Assembly (NCBI RefSeq): GCF_000717335.1
Contig: NZ_JNYZ01000004.1
Span: 310,001-374,000 of the forward strand
Length of the DNA: 64,000 nucleotides
Direction of reading: 5' to 3'
DNA from: Amycolatopsis jejuensis
GTDB taxonomy: Bacteria; Actinomycetota; Actinomycetes; Mycobacteriales; Pseudonocardiaceae
Within the stretch, counting starts at the first letter, position 1, and every line of letters begins with the position of its first letter. The position numbers were made by a program, and so were the translations under genes. Positions 10,060 to 18,676 of this stretch are shown here, piece after piece. Below the pieces are notes generated by a model. That model made no database searches and was not told where the DNA came from. It worked only from the letters and a program-made list of their open reading frames with translations.

Positions 10060-12137
10060 CCGGAGCCCGAATGGTGTTGTCCGCCGTCGCCGAGTGCGGG
10101 GGTCTTCAGCTCCGGTACCGGAGTGTCCAAAAGCGACCCACCCGAACCCGAATGATGCTGCTGCAAACCATCACCCAGCGCGGGAGTCTTCAACTCCGGC
10201 ACCGGAGTGTCCAAAAGCGACCCGCCCGTGGTGGCTTCCGACCCTGGGCGGTCGGACGATGACGGCAGGCCGCTGCTCTGCCCCGGGCCGTCCGAGATCG
10301 TGGTCGGGCCGCTCGTGTTCTCGGTGCCGTGCGGGCCGCCCGAGGTGGTTTCCGGGTGGGCGAGGAACTGGTCGAGGGTTGCTTTGCCGCCGTGGGAGAC
10401 ACCGTCCATAATGGATAGTGGGGTCGTCGGCGGGGCGGTTTCGTCGAACATCGAACCCGGGTGGGAAAGGATCGAGGACCCGTCGCTGTCGCCTCGGGTG
10501 CGGTGGCCGTCTTCGCCGCCCAGCAGGGGCGTCGTGTCCGAGAACGGGCCGCCGTCGTGGCCGCCGCCGGTGAGCTTTTCGTGCATTGCGCCGGGCAGGT
10601 TGCCCAGTCCTTTGAGGACATCGCCGAGACCCTTGCCGAACATCCCACCGATGTTTTCGATTGCCGTGTCGACCTTCGGGGAGATGCTGCTGTTCCGGCC
10701 GAACGCCGACAGCCCGCTGAGCATGCCTTCCCACAGCGCGTGGTTCTGCCCGGTCGCCTTGTTCACCAAGTAGTTGCTGACCCCGACGAGACCCACCTGC
10801 ATTCCGGCGTACATCATCTCGACCGGGCCGAGGATGTAGCCCGGGACGTGCGTGCCGTCCGGGAACCGCAGCGCGTTCGGCGGCACCTTCTTGCCGCCGC
10901 CGGACCCCTCCGAACCACCGGGACGGCCTTCCGAACCGGAGTTCGGCTGGTGGGACTTGTTGTTGCCGAATCCGCCGTTCGAACCGCCGTTTTCCCCGCC
11001 GTGTACCGGCTTTTCGTTCCCGTCGCCCTTGGCGGGGCCCTCGTTCTTGTCCGTGCCGTGCTTCTCGCCACCACCCTTGCCGGCACCCTCGCCGTCGAAC
11101 CCGGGCTTCTCGCCGCCCGAGCCCTCCTTGCCGCCGTTCTTGCCGGTACCCTCGCCGCCACCGGGCTTTTCGTGCCCGCCACCGGGATTCTCCCCACCGG
11201 GCTTCCCGCCGCCTGCCTCGCCGGGCGGCTTACCACCGGGACCGACCTCGCCAGGCGGCTTGCCGCCGGGGCCCATCTCGCCGGGCGGCTTTCCCCCTGG
11301 CAGGTGCCCGTTCTTGCCGCCGGGTCCGAACACCTTGCCGATGAACGACCGCGCCCCGCCCGCGCCCGCGCCGAACACGGCGCCGCCGATCGCGCCGCCG
11401 ATGAAGGAGTTCTTGATGGATTTCAGGTCGAAGCCGTCGCGGTCCCCGGTCATGTTCTGCCAGACCTGGATGCCGCCGTCCAGGCCGCCCATCAGCCCGG
11501 CACCGACGGCCGCGTACTTCGTCGCGGTCCACACGATCCGCGTGATGACCTGCGCCAGGCTCTTCAGCGTCGTCCGCTTGATCGCCGCGACGAGTGCATT
11601 CCAGATCGCGGTCAAGGCCGCCCGTACGCCTGCTTCGTAAGCCGGTACGGCAAATGCCCCGAACAGCGAGGCGATCAACGCGATAACGGTGGCCAGCGCC
11701 ATCGCGGCCATCGCGATGAACATGATCTTGGTTTTCTGGATGTCCGCCGCGGCGTTCTTCGTCGTCTTGGCAAATCCGTCGGCCGTGGTTTTGCCTTCGC
11801 GGAATCCTTTGCTGAGGGTGTTGAGGTAATCGTTGAACGCGTCGGCCGTCTTTCCTTTCATCGCCTCGGCGGCTTTCGGGCTGAGCGCTTCGACTCGCGC
11901 TGCCAGATCGGCGAGATCGACACCGAACTGCGTCCAGGCGTACGACATCTGCCAGAGGCTGTACTCGTCGCCTTCCGGCCACGACATCCCCAGTACTACC
12001 TTGAAAAACTTCTGCAGTCCCGCCGGCAGGTGGACGGTGTGCGAGGAACCGGCGCCGTGTACCGCCCCGCCGCCGTCGCCGCCCGAACCGTGCCCGCCCG
12101 AACCGCCCGCGCCGCCCTCGTCCTTTCCGCCCGACAT
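9684..12137 (-). CDS. Giant ESX-exported toxin, N-terminal part (CpnT/WXG100-type N-terminus, membrane helices, Gly-rich linker)
   Basis: The ATG at 12,137 follows a strong AGGAGG about 9 nt upstream. After a Gly-rich leader comes the segment GMSWPEGDEYSLW with a following aromatic helix, which resembles the WXG100-like N-terminus of CpnT and other long ESX-exported toxins. Hydrophobic helices follow at about residues 135-180. After them is a long Gly/Pro linker with repeated GPGGKPPGE units, then a 26-aa repeat built on LLDTPVPELKTPALGDG. From about 10,055 the frame becomes Arg/Val-rich (RVRRVRSGRVV). The neighbouring frame at the same place reads the plausible repeat GSEGSQRPGGSEGSQRPSG, so the last ~125 codons of this literal ORF are very likely out of frame and the natural product continues into the frame that ends before base 1. 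It is the last gene of the substrate operon, 59 bases after the preceding WXG100-like gene. Confidence 0.85.
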   Translation of the reverse strand: MSGGKDEGGAGGSGGHGSGGDGGGAVHGAGSSHTVHLPAGLQKFFKVVLGMSWPEGDEYSLWQMSYAWTQFGVDLADLAARVEALSPKAAEAMKGKTADAFNDYLNTLSKGFREGKTTADGFAKTTKNAAADIQKTKIMFIAMAAMALATVIALIASLFGAFAVPAYEAGVRAALTAIWNALVAAIKRTTLKSLAQVITRIVWTATKYAAVGAGLMGGLDGGIQVWQNMTGDRDGFDLKSIKNSFIGGAIGGAVFGAGAGGARSFIGKVFGPGGKNGHLPGGKPPGEMGPGGKPPGEVGPGGKPPGEAGGGKPGGENPGGGHEKPGGGEGTGKNGGKEGSGGEKPGFDGEGAGKGGGEKHGTDKNEGPAKGDGNEKPVHGGENGGSNGGFGNNKSHQPNSGSEGRPGGSEGSGGGKKVPPNALRFPDGTHVPGYILGPVEMMYAGMQVGLVGVSNYLVNKATGQNHALWEGMLSGLSAFGRNSSISPKVDTAIENIGGMFGKGLGDVLKGLGNLPGAMHEKLTGGGHDGGPFSDTTPLLGGEDGHRTRGDSDGSSILSHPGSMFDETAPPTTPLSIMDGVSHGGKATLDQFLAHPETTSGGPHGTENTSGPTTISDGPGQSSGLPSSSDRPGSEATTGGSLLDTPVPELKTPALGDGLQQHHSGSGGSLLDTPVPELKTPALGDGGQHHSGSGGPTLRVRRVRSGRVVRRVRSVLRVRRVRSGRVVRRVRSVLRVRRVRNGPVARKARSVPPAARTAPNATSPPVRPIRPRPTSRSPARSCRSTRRSAARTTRRNSRPAPRSAPSPTTSEPSSRTAR
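9884..10050 (-). repeat. 54-bp tandem repeats coding SEGSQRP units next to the frameshift
   Basis: Three near-identical 54-bp copies encode paired 9-aa units (GGSEGSQRP and SGSEGSQRP) in the frame of the downstream part of the giant gene. The apparent one-base frameshift lies at the upstream border of this array. Confidence 0.8.
10075..10235 (-). repeat. Two ~80-bp direct repeats coding the LLDTPVPELKTPALGDG unit
   Basis: Two consecutive copies of a ~26-aa unit (SLLDTPVPELKTPALGDG, then QHHSGSGG) sit in the Gly-rich linker of the N-terminal part of the giant toxin, immediately upstream of the frameshift. Confidence 0.8.
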
Positions 12138-12196
12138 TCTTGTGCACCTCCTTTCGTGAGTCGGGCAGAACGAATGGTGCCCGGATCACCCGGCCA

Positions 12197-12523
12197 TTAC
12201 GGGTTCGGGTCGTACTCGCTGTCGAGTTTCCGCGCGCTGTCGTCGTCGAGTTTCGCGAGGTTGTCCGCGTTCTTCTGCGAGACGGTGGCGGACTTCGTGA
12301 TGTTGACTTCGCCCTTGCTGTAGCCGTCGCGGTACTCGGTGGCTTTCTTGTAGTAGCCTTCCTGAAAGTTCTTGCCGATCTCGTCGTAGCCCCACGAACC
12401 TTCGTTGTCGTCGAGCACCCGGGCGAGACGCCGGTAGGAGCTGCCGAGATCCTCGCCGATTTCCGAAAGCTGCCGGGTCACATTCCGGTACGCAGCCGGG
12501 TCGAGATAGAAATCGTCAGCCAT
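12197..12523 (-). CDS. WXG100-like ESX substrate or partner (108 aa)
   Basis: A small, all-helical protein whose centre carries GSWGYDEIG, a W-x-G-type turn between two helices as in EsxA/EsxB. The tail is charged (SEYDPNP) and could hold a secretion signal; a clear YxxxD/E signal was not identified. The ATG at 12,523 has GGGAG 8 nt upstream and overlaps the stop of the YbaB-like gene by 8 bases, so translation is probably coupled. It directly precedes the giant toxin gene and may be its heterodimer partner or chaperone (inference). Confidence 0.85.
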   Translation of the reverse strand: MADDFYLDPAAYRNVTRQLSEIGEDLGSSYRRLARVLDDNEGSWGYDEIGKNFQEGYYKKATEYRDGYSKGEVNITKSATVSQKNADNLAKLDDDSARKLDSEYDPNP

Positions 12524-12992
12524 GGCGGCGCTCCCGCTTCTGCGCGGACGACGGCTCGTCCGCGTTGCTCAGCTCCAAGCTGGTGATGCCTTCCATCATC
12601 GGCGCGAGCAGCGACTCGAGCAGCTCGTCCGGCCGGACCTTCCCGCTCGCCACGCCCTCCAGGTCGAGCCCGGGCACCGGGTTCACCCCCATGACCTCGT
12701 TCATCTTCTGCTGTGCCTCGGCGCGGCCCTTGGTCACCGTGTCGACGATCATCCGCGCGAGCTGCGCGGGCGGCAGCTTCCGATACCGGTCCCCGTTGAA
12801 GGCGAGGTCGGTCAGCTCGCCCCGGCCGTCGAACGTCATCTCGAACGACTGGTCCTTGGTGCGCACCTTGATGGTCGCCTCGTCCCAGTGCTTGCCGAGC
12901 CGTTCGAGCTTCTGCTTCTCGGCTTCCATGGTCTTCCACGCTTCGTCGAGCGCGCGCTCGGGATCGGTGTTCGCCATGCTCCAGTCGACCAT
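12516..12992 (-). CDS. YbaB/EbfC-family protein in the ESX operon
   Basis: About 158 aa. An N-terminal helix (residues ~10-40) is followed by short beta strands around FEMTFDGRGELTDLAF and a helix beginning LPPAQLARMIVDTV. This is the layout of YbaB/EbfC nucleoid-associated proteins. Known members dimerise and bind DNA; family relatives inside ESX loci have no firm function. ATG at 12,992 is preferred over the GTG two codons upstream because GAGGGAAG lies at normal spacing; the start overlaps the end of the preceding gene. The C-terminal ~50 residues are an extension beyond the usual ~100-aa family length. Confidence 0.8.
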   Translation of the reverse strand: MVDWSMANTDPERALDEAWKTMEAEKQKLERLGKHWDEATIKVRTKDQSFEMTFDGRGELTDLAFNGDRYRKLPPAQLARMIVDTVTKGRAEAQQKMNEVMGVNPVPGLDLEGVASGKVRPDELLESLLAPMMEGITSLELSNADEPSSAQKRERRHG

Positions 12993-12994
12993 CG

Positions 12995-14956
12995 TCACTT
13001 CCCTCTCTCCATCAACCGGTCAAGTTCCGCAAGCTGCTCTTCGAGGTGTGCGGCGAAGTCGGGTTCGGGTTCCTCCGGCGCCGGCACGGACGCCCTCCTG
13101 CCGAGCGTGCCCATGTCGTCGACCGGCGGGTCCTCGAACTCGGGCCGGTGCTCGCTCGGGACGGCCGCCATCCGCGAGTTCTGCTGCCCGCCCTGCGCGC
13201 CCATTCCCATGCCGCCCATCATCATCGGCGACATCGGGAACCCGCCCATCGACGATCCGCCGGACTGCATTCCCGCCGGCATCGGCTCGACCATCCCGCG
13301 GACCGTCGCCGGATTCGGGATCTCACCGGGACCGCGCCCGATCCCGGCCAGCGTTCCACTGCCCGGCAAGGCCATCCCGCGCCGTTCCGGGTCGATCGGG
13401 CCGGGCGGCGGGGTCAGGCCCCCGGTGCTCGCGTCGCCACCCGGCGCGCGGTACGGCGTCGGGTGGTTGCCGAAGGCCCCGTGCGACACCGGAGGATTCC
13501 CGGTGTTACCCGGTCCGGGCGGCGGAACCGAACCCGGCGGAGTCGCGGGCGGGGTGACCGAACCCGGCGGGGTAGTGCCCGGCGGAGTGACCGAACCCGG
13601 CGGCACGGAACCGGGCGGGACGGACCCGGGCGGCACCGAACCGGGCGGGTTGGCCGACCCAGGCCCAGGCGGAGGTACCGAACCAGGCAGCTGCGGCGGA
13701 TTCCCCGAGGGCGGACTGCCGGGCGGCGGACTCCCGGGCGGCGGGCTTCCAGGAGGCGGATTCCCCGGCGGCATCGAGTTCGGGTTCACCACCTGCCCGG
13801 TGGCCGACACGGTCTGCCCCGACGTCTGCGGCACCGGCGGAGGAAGGTTCGGCGTCCCCGAGGTGGTCTTGATCGCATCGAGCGCCTGCGCGGCCGTGAC
13901 CAGCCCCGCCGACACCGTCTCGACCTGGCTGAGCGGCGGCGGAACCGGCGCGTTGTCCGGCGCCGCGACCTTCCGCTGAGGTTTGCGCTCGTCCTTCTTC
14001 CCCAGTACCCCGCCGGTCACCCCGGGAATCGCGGCAATGGGCGACCCGGACGTACTCCGCTCGCGCCGGTTCAGCACGTCCGACCCGCCGGTGACGACCC
14101 CGCCCCCGACGATCGGCATGCCATACCCCGGCATCCCGCCACCGCTGCCACCGGCGGTACCCGCGCCGCCCCCGACAATGCCGAGCGGTCCGGCCATTCC
14201 GGGAAACAGCGATTCGCCGCCGTCGGACTTGCCCAGCACCTGGGTGAAGGGGTTGACCCCACCGTTGCCACCAGGCAGGAGAAAGGCACTCCCCGGAGAC
14301 TCGGGTCCACCGTTGCCGAACGCCGCTTTCAGCACGCCGCCGGGGAGATCAGTCAGTACGGACCCGTCCCCGTGCCCGCCGCCGGTACCCGAACCGGGCG
14401 GCGGGGCACCCTGTCCGCCGCCGCCGTTCACCACGCCGCCCCCGCCGCCCCCGATGACCCGGGGATCGTTGTACGGCAACGGGGTCAGCGTTCCGGTGAT
14501 GTCCTGGTACGCCGTGCTCAAGTCACGCAGCACCTGCTGCGCCGCCTGGTTCTGCGACTGGGCGATCTGGTCCCGGCTCGGCCCGCCCTCGACCGGCGGT
14601 GCGCTGTCCTGCTGGGCTTTCTGCGCCTGCAGGTCGGCGATCCGGCGCTGGTGCGCGGCCAATGCGTCGCCCGCCTTGCGCAGCATCGCGCCGTAGCCGG
14701 GGTTCTGCAGCACGCTCAGCAGCAGCGAGATCTTGGCCGCCACCTCGCGCGCGACGTCGTCGAGCTCTTGCGACGTCCGCCCGGTCATCGCTTCCTGTAT
14801 CCGGTTCTGCTGCGCGCGCACCTGATCGAGCACGTCCTGCACGCGCCGGGCAGCGCGGTCGAACACTTCGGCCCGCTGATAGAACGTGTCCGGGCGGACC
14901 TCGTTGATCAGCTGCACGATCTGCTCGAACGTGAGACCGTCGGTGCCGTTCGCCAT
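12995..14956 (-). CDS. Pro/Gly-rich ESX-associated protein with an N-terminal helical domain (653 aa)
   Basis: Residues 1-170 are alpha-helical with heptad-like spacing (FDRAARRVQDVLDQVRAQQ and following), resembling PPE/WXG100-type helical bundles. From there the protein is low-complexity: Gly-rich stretches, then a PPGSVPPGSVPPGS array around residues 400-480, then a Met/Gly segment. The acidic C-terminus ends EEQLAELDRLMERGK. I know no enzymatic motif in it. It starts 3 nt after the stop of the 1,015-aa gene, with GGAAGG at normal spacing, so it is co-translated with it. A role as secreted or cell-surface ESX substrate is inferred from operon and composition. Confidence 0.85.
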   Translation of the reverse strand: MANGTDGLTFEQIVQLINEVRPDTFYQRAEVFDRAARRVQDVLDQVRAQQNRIQEAMTGRTSQELDDVAREVAAKISLLLSVLQNPGYGAMLRKAGDALAAHQRRIADLQAQKAQQDSAPPVEGGPSRDQIAQSQNQAAQQVLRDLSTAYQDITGTLTPLPYNDPRVIGGGGGGVVNGGGGQGAPPPGSGTGGGHGDGSVLTDLPGGVLKAAFGNGGPESPGSAFLLPGGNGGVNPFTQVLGKSDGGESLFPGMAGPLGIVGGGAGTAGGSGGGMPGYGMPIVGGGVVTGGSDVLNRRERSTSGSPIAAIPGVTGGVLGKKDERKPQRKVAAPDNAPVPPPLSQVETVSAGLVTAAQALDAIKTTSGTPNLPPPVPQTSGQTVSATGQVVNPNSMPPGNPPPGSPPPGSPPPGSPPSGNPPQLPGSVPPPGPGSANPPGSVPPGSVPPGSVPPGSVTPPGTTPPGSVTPPATPPGSVPPPGPGNTGNPPVSHGAFGNHPTPYRAPGGDASTGGLTPPPGPIDPERRGMALPGSGTLAGIGRGPGEIPNPATVRGMVEPMPAGMQSGGSSMGGFPMSPMMMGGMGMGAQGGQQNSRMAAVPSEHRPEFEDPPVDDMGTLGRRASVPAPEEPEPDFAAHLEEQLAELDRLMERGK

Positions 14957-14959
14957 GAC

Positions 14960-17900
14960 TCAGCGCCTTCCCAGAACCTCGTCGCCGGTGTCGTCCTCGT
15001 CCTCGGTCCACGCACCGCGGTCGGCCTGCAGCCAGATCTGCGGTTCCCGCTCGTTGTTCTGGCCACCGCCGCCGCCCATACCACCCATGGGCATCCCGCC
15101 CATCGGCATTCCGCCGCCCATGGGCATCCCGCCGCCACCCGTTCCGCCGAGCGGGCCGCCGATTCCCGCCCCGCCGGACATCGGCTGCCGGATCGCGCCG
15201 AACTGCGAGCCCGCCGACGCGGTGGCCGGCTGGGACAGCCCGCGCTGCTGGGCGATGTCGGTGTCGAACTGGGCGCGCGAGTGGTCCGGACCATTGGAAC
15301 TCATCGGGATGCCCGGGCCGTTGCTTCCGCCGGGGTGGTTCCCGCCGCCGCCTCCACCACCGAAGTCGACGTTCTTGTTGTGCCCCCCGCCAAACGGCGA
15401 GTCGGCCGGCTTGTCGAGACCGGTGATGGCCTTGTCGACCGCGTCCTTTGCCGACTGCAGCGCGTTCTTCACCGCAGGGTCGGTCGCCTTGCCGATCATG
15501 TCGTCGAACGTCTTGTCCACGGAGTTCTTCGCGTTCGTCAGCGCCTGATGGGTCTTCGGATCCGCCGTTCCGCCCCCGAGAGCGCGGTCGACCTGGTTCT
15601 TCGCGTCCTCGAGTGCCTTGCGGACGTCGGGGTTCGTGGTCTTGCCCAGCGCGTCGTCGATGGCCTTGCGAGCCGCGTCCTGCGCGTTGTGCATGGCCTG
15701 CGACGCGGGATCGCCGCCGCCGCCGGGGCCACCGTGCGGAGCCCCGCCGAAGTCGTGGTTCTTCAGTCCGTCGATCGCGTCGCCCGCGGCCTTCTTCGCT
15801 TCCTCGAGCGCATGCTTGACAGCCGGGTCGTTGGTGTTCTTGGCCATGTCGTCGAGCGCCTTGCCGGTGGCGTTCTTGGCATCGTCGAGCGCCTTGTCGA
15901 CCGCCGGGTTGCCGGAGCCGCCGTGGCTGCCGTCGCCCTTGCCGAGCAGTCCGTCGAGCGCTTTGTTGGCCGCGTTCTTGGCGTCGTCGAGCGCCTTGTT
16001 GACCGCCGGGTCGTTGCCCTTCAGGGCGTCGATCGCCTTGTCGGCGTCCTTCTTGGCCTGGTCGACCTGCTCCGGCGTCGGGTGATCGTTGCCCTTCAGG
16101 CTGTCGAGCGCCTTGTTGGCCGCGTCCTTCGCCTGGTCGAGCGCCTTGTCGACGGCCGGGTTGTCGCTCTTGTTCTTGAGGTCGTCGATCGCCTTGTCGG
16201 CGGCATTCTTGGCCTGGTCGACCGGTTTCCCGTGATCGCCCTCGCCACCCTTGCCCTTCAGGTCGTCGAGGGCCTTGTTGGCCGCGTCCTTCGCCTGGTC
16301 GAGTGCCTTGTCGACGTCGGGGCCGCCCTTGCCCTTGAGGCCGTCGATCGCCTTGTTTGCCGCGTTCTTGGCGTCGTCGAGAGCCTTGTCGACCGCCGGA
16401 TTGCTGCCACCGGGGTTGCTGCCACCGGGGCTACCGCCGCCGGGGCTGCCGCCACCCGGGGTGCTGCCGCCGCCCTTGCCGCCCAGCGGGTCGCCGCCGC
16501 CGCTGCCACCGGTACCCGGCCCAGGCAGGTCGGACTCGGTCTTCGGTTTCTTCTCCATACCAGAGCCGGGGCCGCCCGACCCACTGCCCGGTCCGCCGAG
16601 ACCGCCGCTGAGGCCGTCGATCGCCTTGCCTGCCGCGTTCTTGGCGTCGTCGAGAGCCTTGTCGACGGCCGGGTTGTCGCTCTTGCCCTTGAGGCCGTCG
16701 ATGGCGTTGCCCGCGGCCTTCTTGGCGTCGTCGAGCGCCTTCTTGACCGCCGGGTCCTGGCCCTTGCCCGCGGGGTTCTCGCCGCCGGTGCCGCCGCTCG
16801 AGCCGCCCGGGATGCCGCCACCCGAACCGCCCGGCGTGTCGCCGCCTGCGCCGCCCGGGGTATCGCCACCCAGGCCGCCGCCGGTGCCCGGCCCGCCCTT
16901 GCCGTCGGTACCGCCGCCTTTGAGGCCGTCGATCGCGTCGCCGGCCGCCTTCTTGGCCGCGTCGAGTGCCTTCTTGACCTCCGGGTCGTTCGTCTTGCCC
17001 TTGAGGTCGTCGATCGCCTTGCCTGCCGCGTCCTTGGCGTCGCCGAGCGCCTTGTCGACCGCGGGGTTCTTCTTGTTGCCCTTGTCGTCCTTGCCGGAAC
17101 CGTCCTTGCCTGAGCCGCCCGAGCCGTCGCCCCCGCCCGAGCCGCCACCCGAGGTTCCCGGGCCACCGCCGAGGATGTCGTCCTGCTCTGTTTTGCCCTG
17201 CCCCTTGTCGTCTTTCTTGTCGTCCTTTCCGTCTCCCTTTCCGTCGTCCTTCTTGTCGTCTTTCTTATCGTCTTTTTTATCGTCTTTCTTGTCGCCACCG
17301 CCACTGCCGCCGCCGCCCGCGGGCTTGTCGTGCCCACCGGCGATGCGCAGCGGCGACAGCTCCTGGCCGAGGGTGCTGTACTGGCTGCCCAGACCGGACA
17401 ACAGGCCCTGCAGGTTCTTGACGAGGTCGTCCTCGGACTTCTTGACCGCCGAGTCCCCCAAGGCGATCGTGTTCTTCGCGATCTGGTTGACCTCGCCGAT
17501 CGACTTCGCGTTGGCCATTTCCTGGCGGCCGATCTCGATGATCTCGGCGACCTTTTCCCGCCGCCATTTCTCGGCGGCGTCGACCGCTTCCCACCACTTG
17601 GCCCCGAACGACTGGATCGAGTGCCCGATGTTGCCGATGGTGGTGCCGTACTTGCGGGACTCCAGGGTCTGGTAAAGATCTTCGCTCTTCTTCAGCAGGT
17701 CGGTGGCGTACTTGTTGAACGCGTCGCCCGCTTCGCCGTGCAGGTTGTCCTGCAGGGACTTGATCTCTCGCTGGAACTTCTGGTTGATGTCGCCGATCCG
17801 CTTCGCGGCGGCATTGACCCGGCCCTCGAAGTCGTACCAGTCCTCGGCCGTCTTGTTGCCGGACAGGCTGTTTCGCGCATCCCGGCTGCCGATCAGGCCT

Positions 17901-18007
17901 TGTGCCACCTTGGCGAGCGCGTCGTAGCTGGTATAGGTCCCGACATCCAGGGACGGAGCCGAAGAATTGTACTTGCCCGCATCGGGGACAACGTTCGACG
18001 ACGACAT
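14960..18007 (-). CDS. Long ESX-associated protein with WXG100-like N-terminus and 16 helical repeats (1,015 aa)
   Basis: Residues ~1-230 form an extended helical domain (ARNSLSGNKTAEDWYDFEG, AKWWEAVDAAEKW). A Lys/Asp tract (KKDDKKDDKKDD) at 17,200-17,290 and Gly-rich linkers follow. From about residue 310 to 850 I count 16 degenerate copies of a ~22-aa unit of the form NPAVDKALDDAKNAANKAID, separated by Gly/Pro linkers or short acidic spacers. The repeat is amphipathic, with Ala/Leu on one face and Lys/Asp on the other, similar in character to apolipoprotein or LEA-type helices. The C-terminus is Met/Gly-rich and ends in an acidic tail. It is probably a secreted or envelope-spanning structural substrate (inference). 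ATG at 18,007 has AAAGG 8 nt upstream. Confidence 0.88.
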   Translation of the reverse strand: MSSSNVVPDAGKYNSSAPSLDVGTYTSYDALAKVAQGLIGSRDARNSLSGNKTAEDWYDFEGRVNAAAKRIGDINQKFQREIKSLQDNLHGEAGDAFNKYATDLLKKSEDLYQTLESRKYGTTIGNIGHSIQSFGAKWWEAVDAAEKWRREKVAEIIEIGRQEMANAKSIGEVNQIAKNTIALGDSAVKKSEDDLVKNLQGLLSGLGSQYSTLGQELSPLRIAGGHDKPAGGGGSGGGDKKDDKKDDKKDDKKDDGKGDGKDDKKDDKGQGKTEQDDILGGGPGTSGGGSGGGDGSGGSGKDGSGKDDKGNKKNPAVDKALGDAKDAAGKAIDDLKGKTNDPEVKKALDAAKKAAGDAIDGLKGGGTDGKGGPGTGGGLGGDTPGGAGGDTPGGSGGGIPGGSSGGTGGENPAGKGQDPAVKKALDDAKKAAGNAIDGLKGKSDNPAVDKALDDAKNAAGKAIDGLSGGLGGPGSGSGGPGSGMEKKPKTESDLPGPGTGGSGGGDPLGGKGGGSTPGGGSPGGGSPGGSNPGGSNPAVDKALDDAKNAANKAIDGLKGKGGPDVDKALDQAKDAANKALDDLKGKGGEGDHGKPVDQAKNAADKAIDDLKNKSDNPAVDKALDQAKDAANKALDSLKGNDHPTPEQVDQAKKDADKAIDALKGNDPAVNKALDDAKNAANKALDGLLGKGDGSHGGSGNPAVDKALDDAKNATGKALDDMAKNTNDPAVKHALEEAKKAAGDAIDGLKNHDFGGAPHGGPGGGGDPASQAMHNAQDAARKAIDDALGKTTNPDVRKALEDAKNQVDRALGGGTADPKTHQALTNAKNSVDKTFDDMIGKATDPAVKNALQSAKDAVDKAITGLDKPADSPFGGGHNKNVDFGGGGGGGNHPGGSNGPGIPMSSNGPDHSRAQFDTDIAQQRGLSQPATASAGSQFGAIRQPMSGGAGIGGPLGGTGGGGMPMGGGMPMGGMPMGGMGGGGGQNNEREPQIWLQADRGAWTEDEDDTGDEVLGRR

Positions 18008-18101
18008 ACGAGAGCCTTTGCCAGAGATCCGGATCGAGCAGGTATCAGCGACGGACCGTCCGCGACCGGGAAACCGTCAGCAGCGCACCGACCAGCGTGG
18101 G

Positions 18102-18584
18102 TCAGTCCTTCTTATCGCCCTTCTTCTCGTCCTCCGGGGCGTTCTTGCCGAGACCCGCGCCGAGGTTGGCGTTGTAACCGTTGCCGTCGGACGGATCCTT
18201 CTTGTAGTTGTTCGAGTAGTTCGTCTGGTCCTTCTCGGTGTTCTGGTCGAAGTTACCGAGGTCTTCCGTGATCAGGTTCTGCAGGTCGGTGAGTTCCTTG
18301 CCGAACTTCTTCGCATTGTCGCCGTCGAGGTTGTTGAAGTCCTGGGCGAGCTTGGTGAGCTTCGCTTCCAGTTCCTTGAAGATGAGGTTCAGGTGCTCCG
18401 CGTGCGCAACGATCGCGTTGCGCCGGTCGTCCACGATCATCTCAAGCCATTGGGCGATCATGAACTTGCCTGCGTCCGGCCGCTTCTCCTTGAGCGCGTC
18501 GAACTCTTTCAGGTCCTGAAGGATGTTCTTCAGGTTGATCGCGGCGTTCTTGACCCGCTCGCTGCTGTAGGACGTCTCGGCCAT
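18102..18584 (-). CDS. WXG100-like ESX protein (160 aa)
   Basis: Two long helices (residues ~10-50 and ~55-110) precede a polar Asn/Lys/Asp-rich tail ending DEKKGDKKD. There is no classical W-x-G, but an NLDGDN turn and an FGKELTDLQN helix fit the WXG100-like substrates of long ESX loci. ATG at 18,584 is chosen over the in-frame GTG three codons upstream because GAGGAG sits 8 nt before it. It is the fourth gene of the substrate operon. Confidence 0.82.
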   Translation of the reverse strand: MAETSYSSERVKNAAINLKNILQDLKEFDALKEKRPDAGKFMIAQWLEMIVDDRRNAIVAHAEHLNLIFKELEAKLTKLAQDFNNLDGDNAKKFGKELTDLQNLITEDLGNFDQNTEKDQTNYSNNYKKDPSDGNGYNANLGAGLGKNAPEDEKKGDKKD

Positions 18585-18676
18585 TCCCCGCACTCCTCAC
18601 CCATCGACGGCAAAGCGGCGTCCAGCGCCGGGTCCGACCCGAAAGTCAGACCCGGCGCCGGCCGCGCTGCCATTTC

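Noticed and set aside
13046..17113. A 1,355-codon plus-strand open frame opposite the repeat protein and its neighbour
   Set aside because: A shadow of two convincing minus-strand genes. The repeated VDRLV-type text is only the mirror of the helical repeats.
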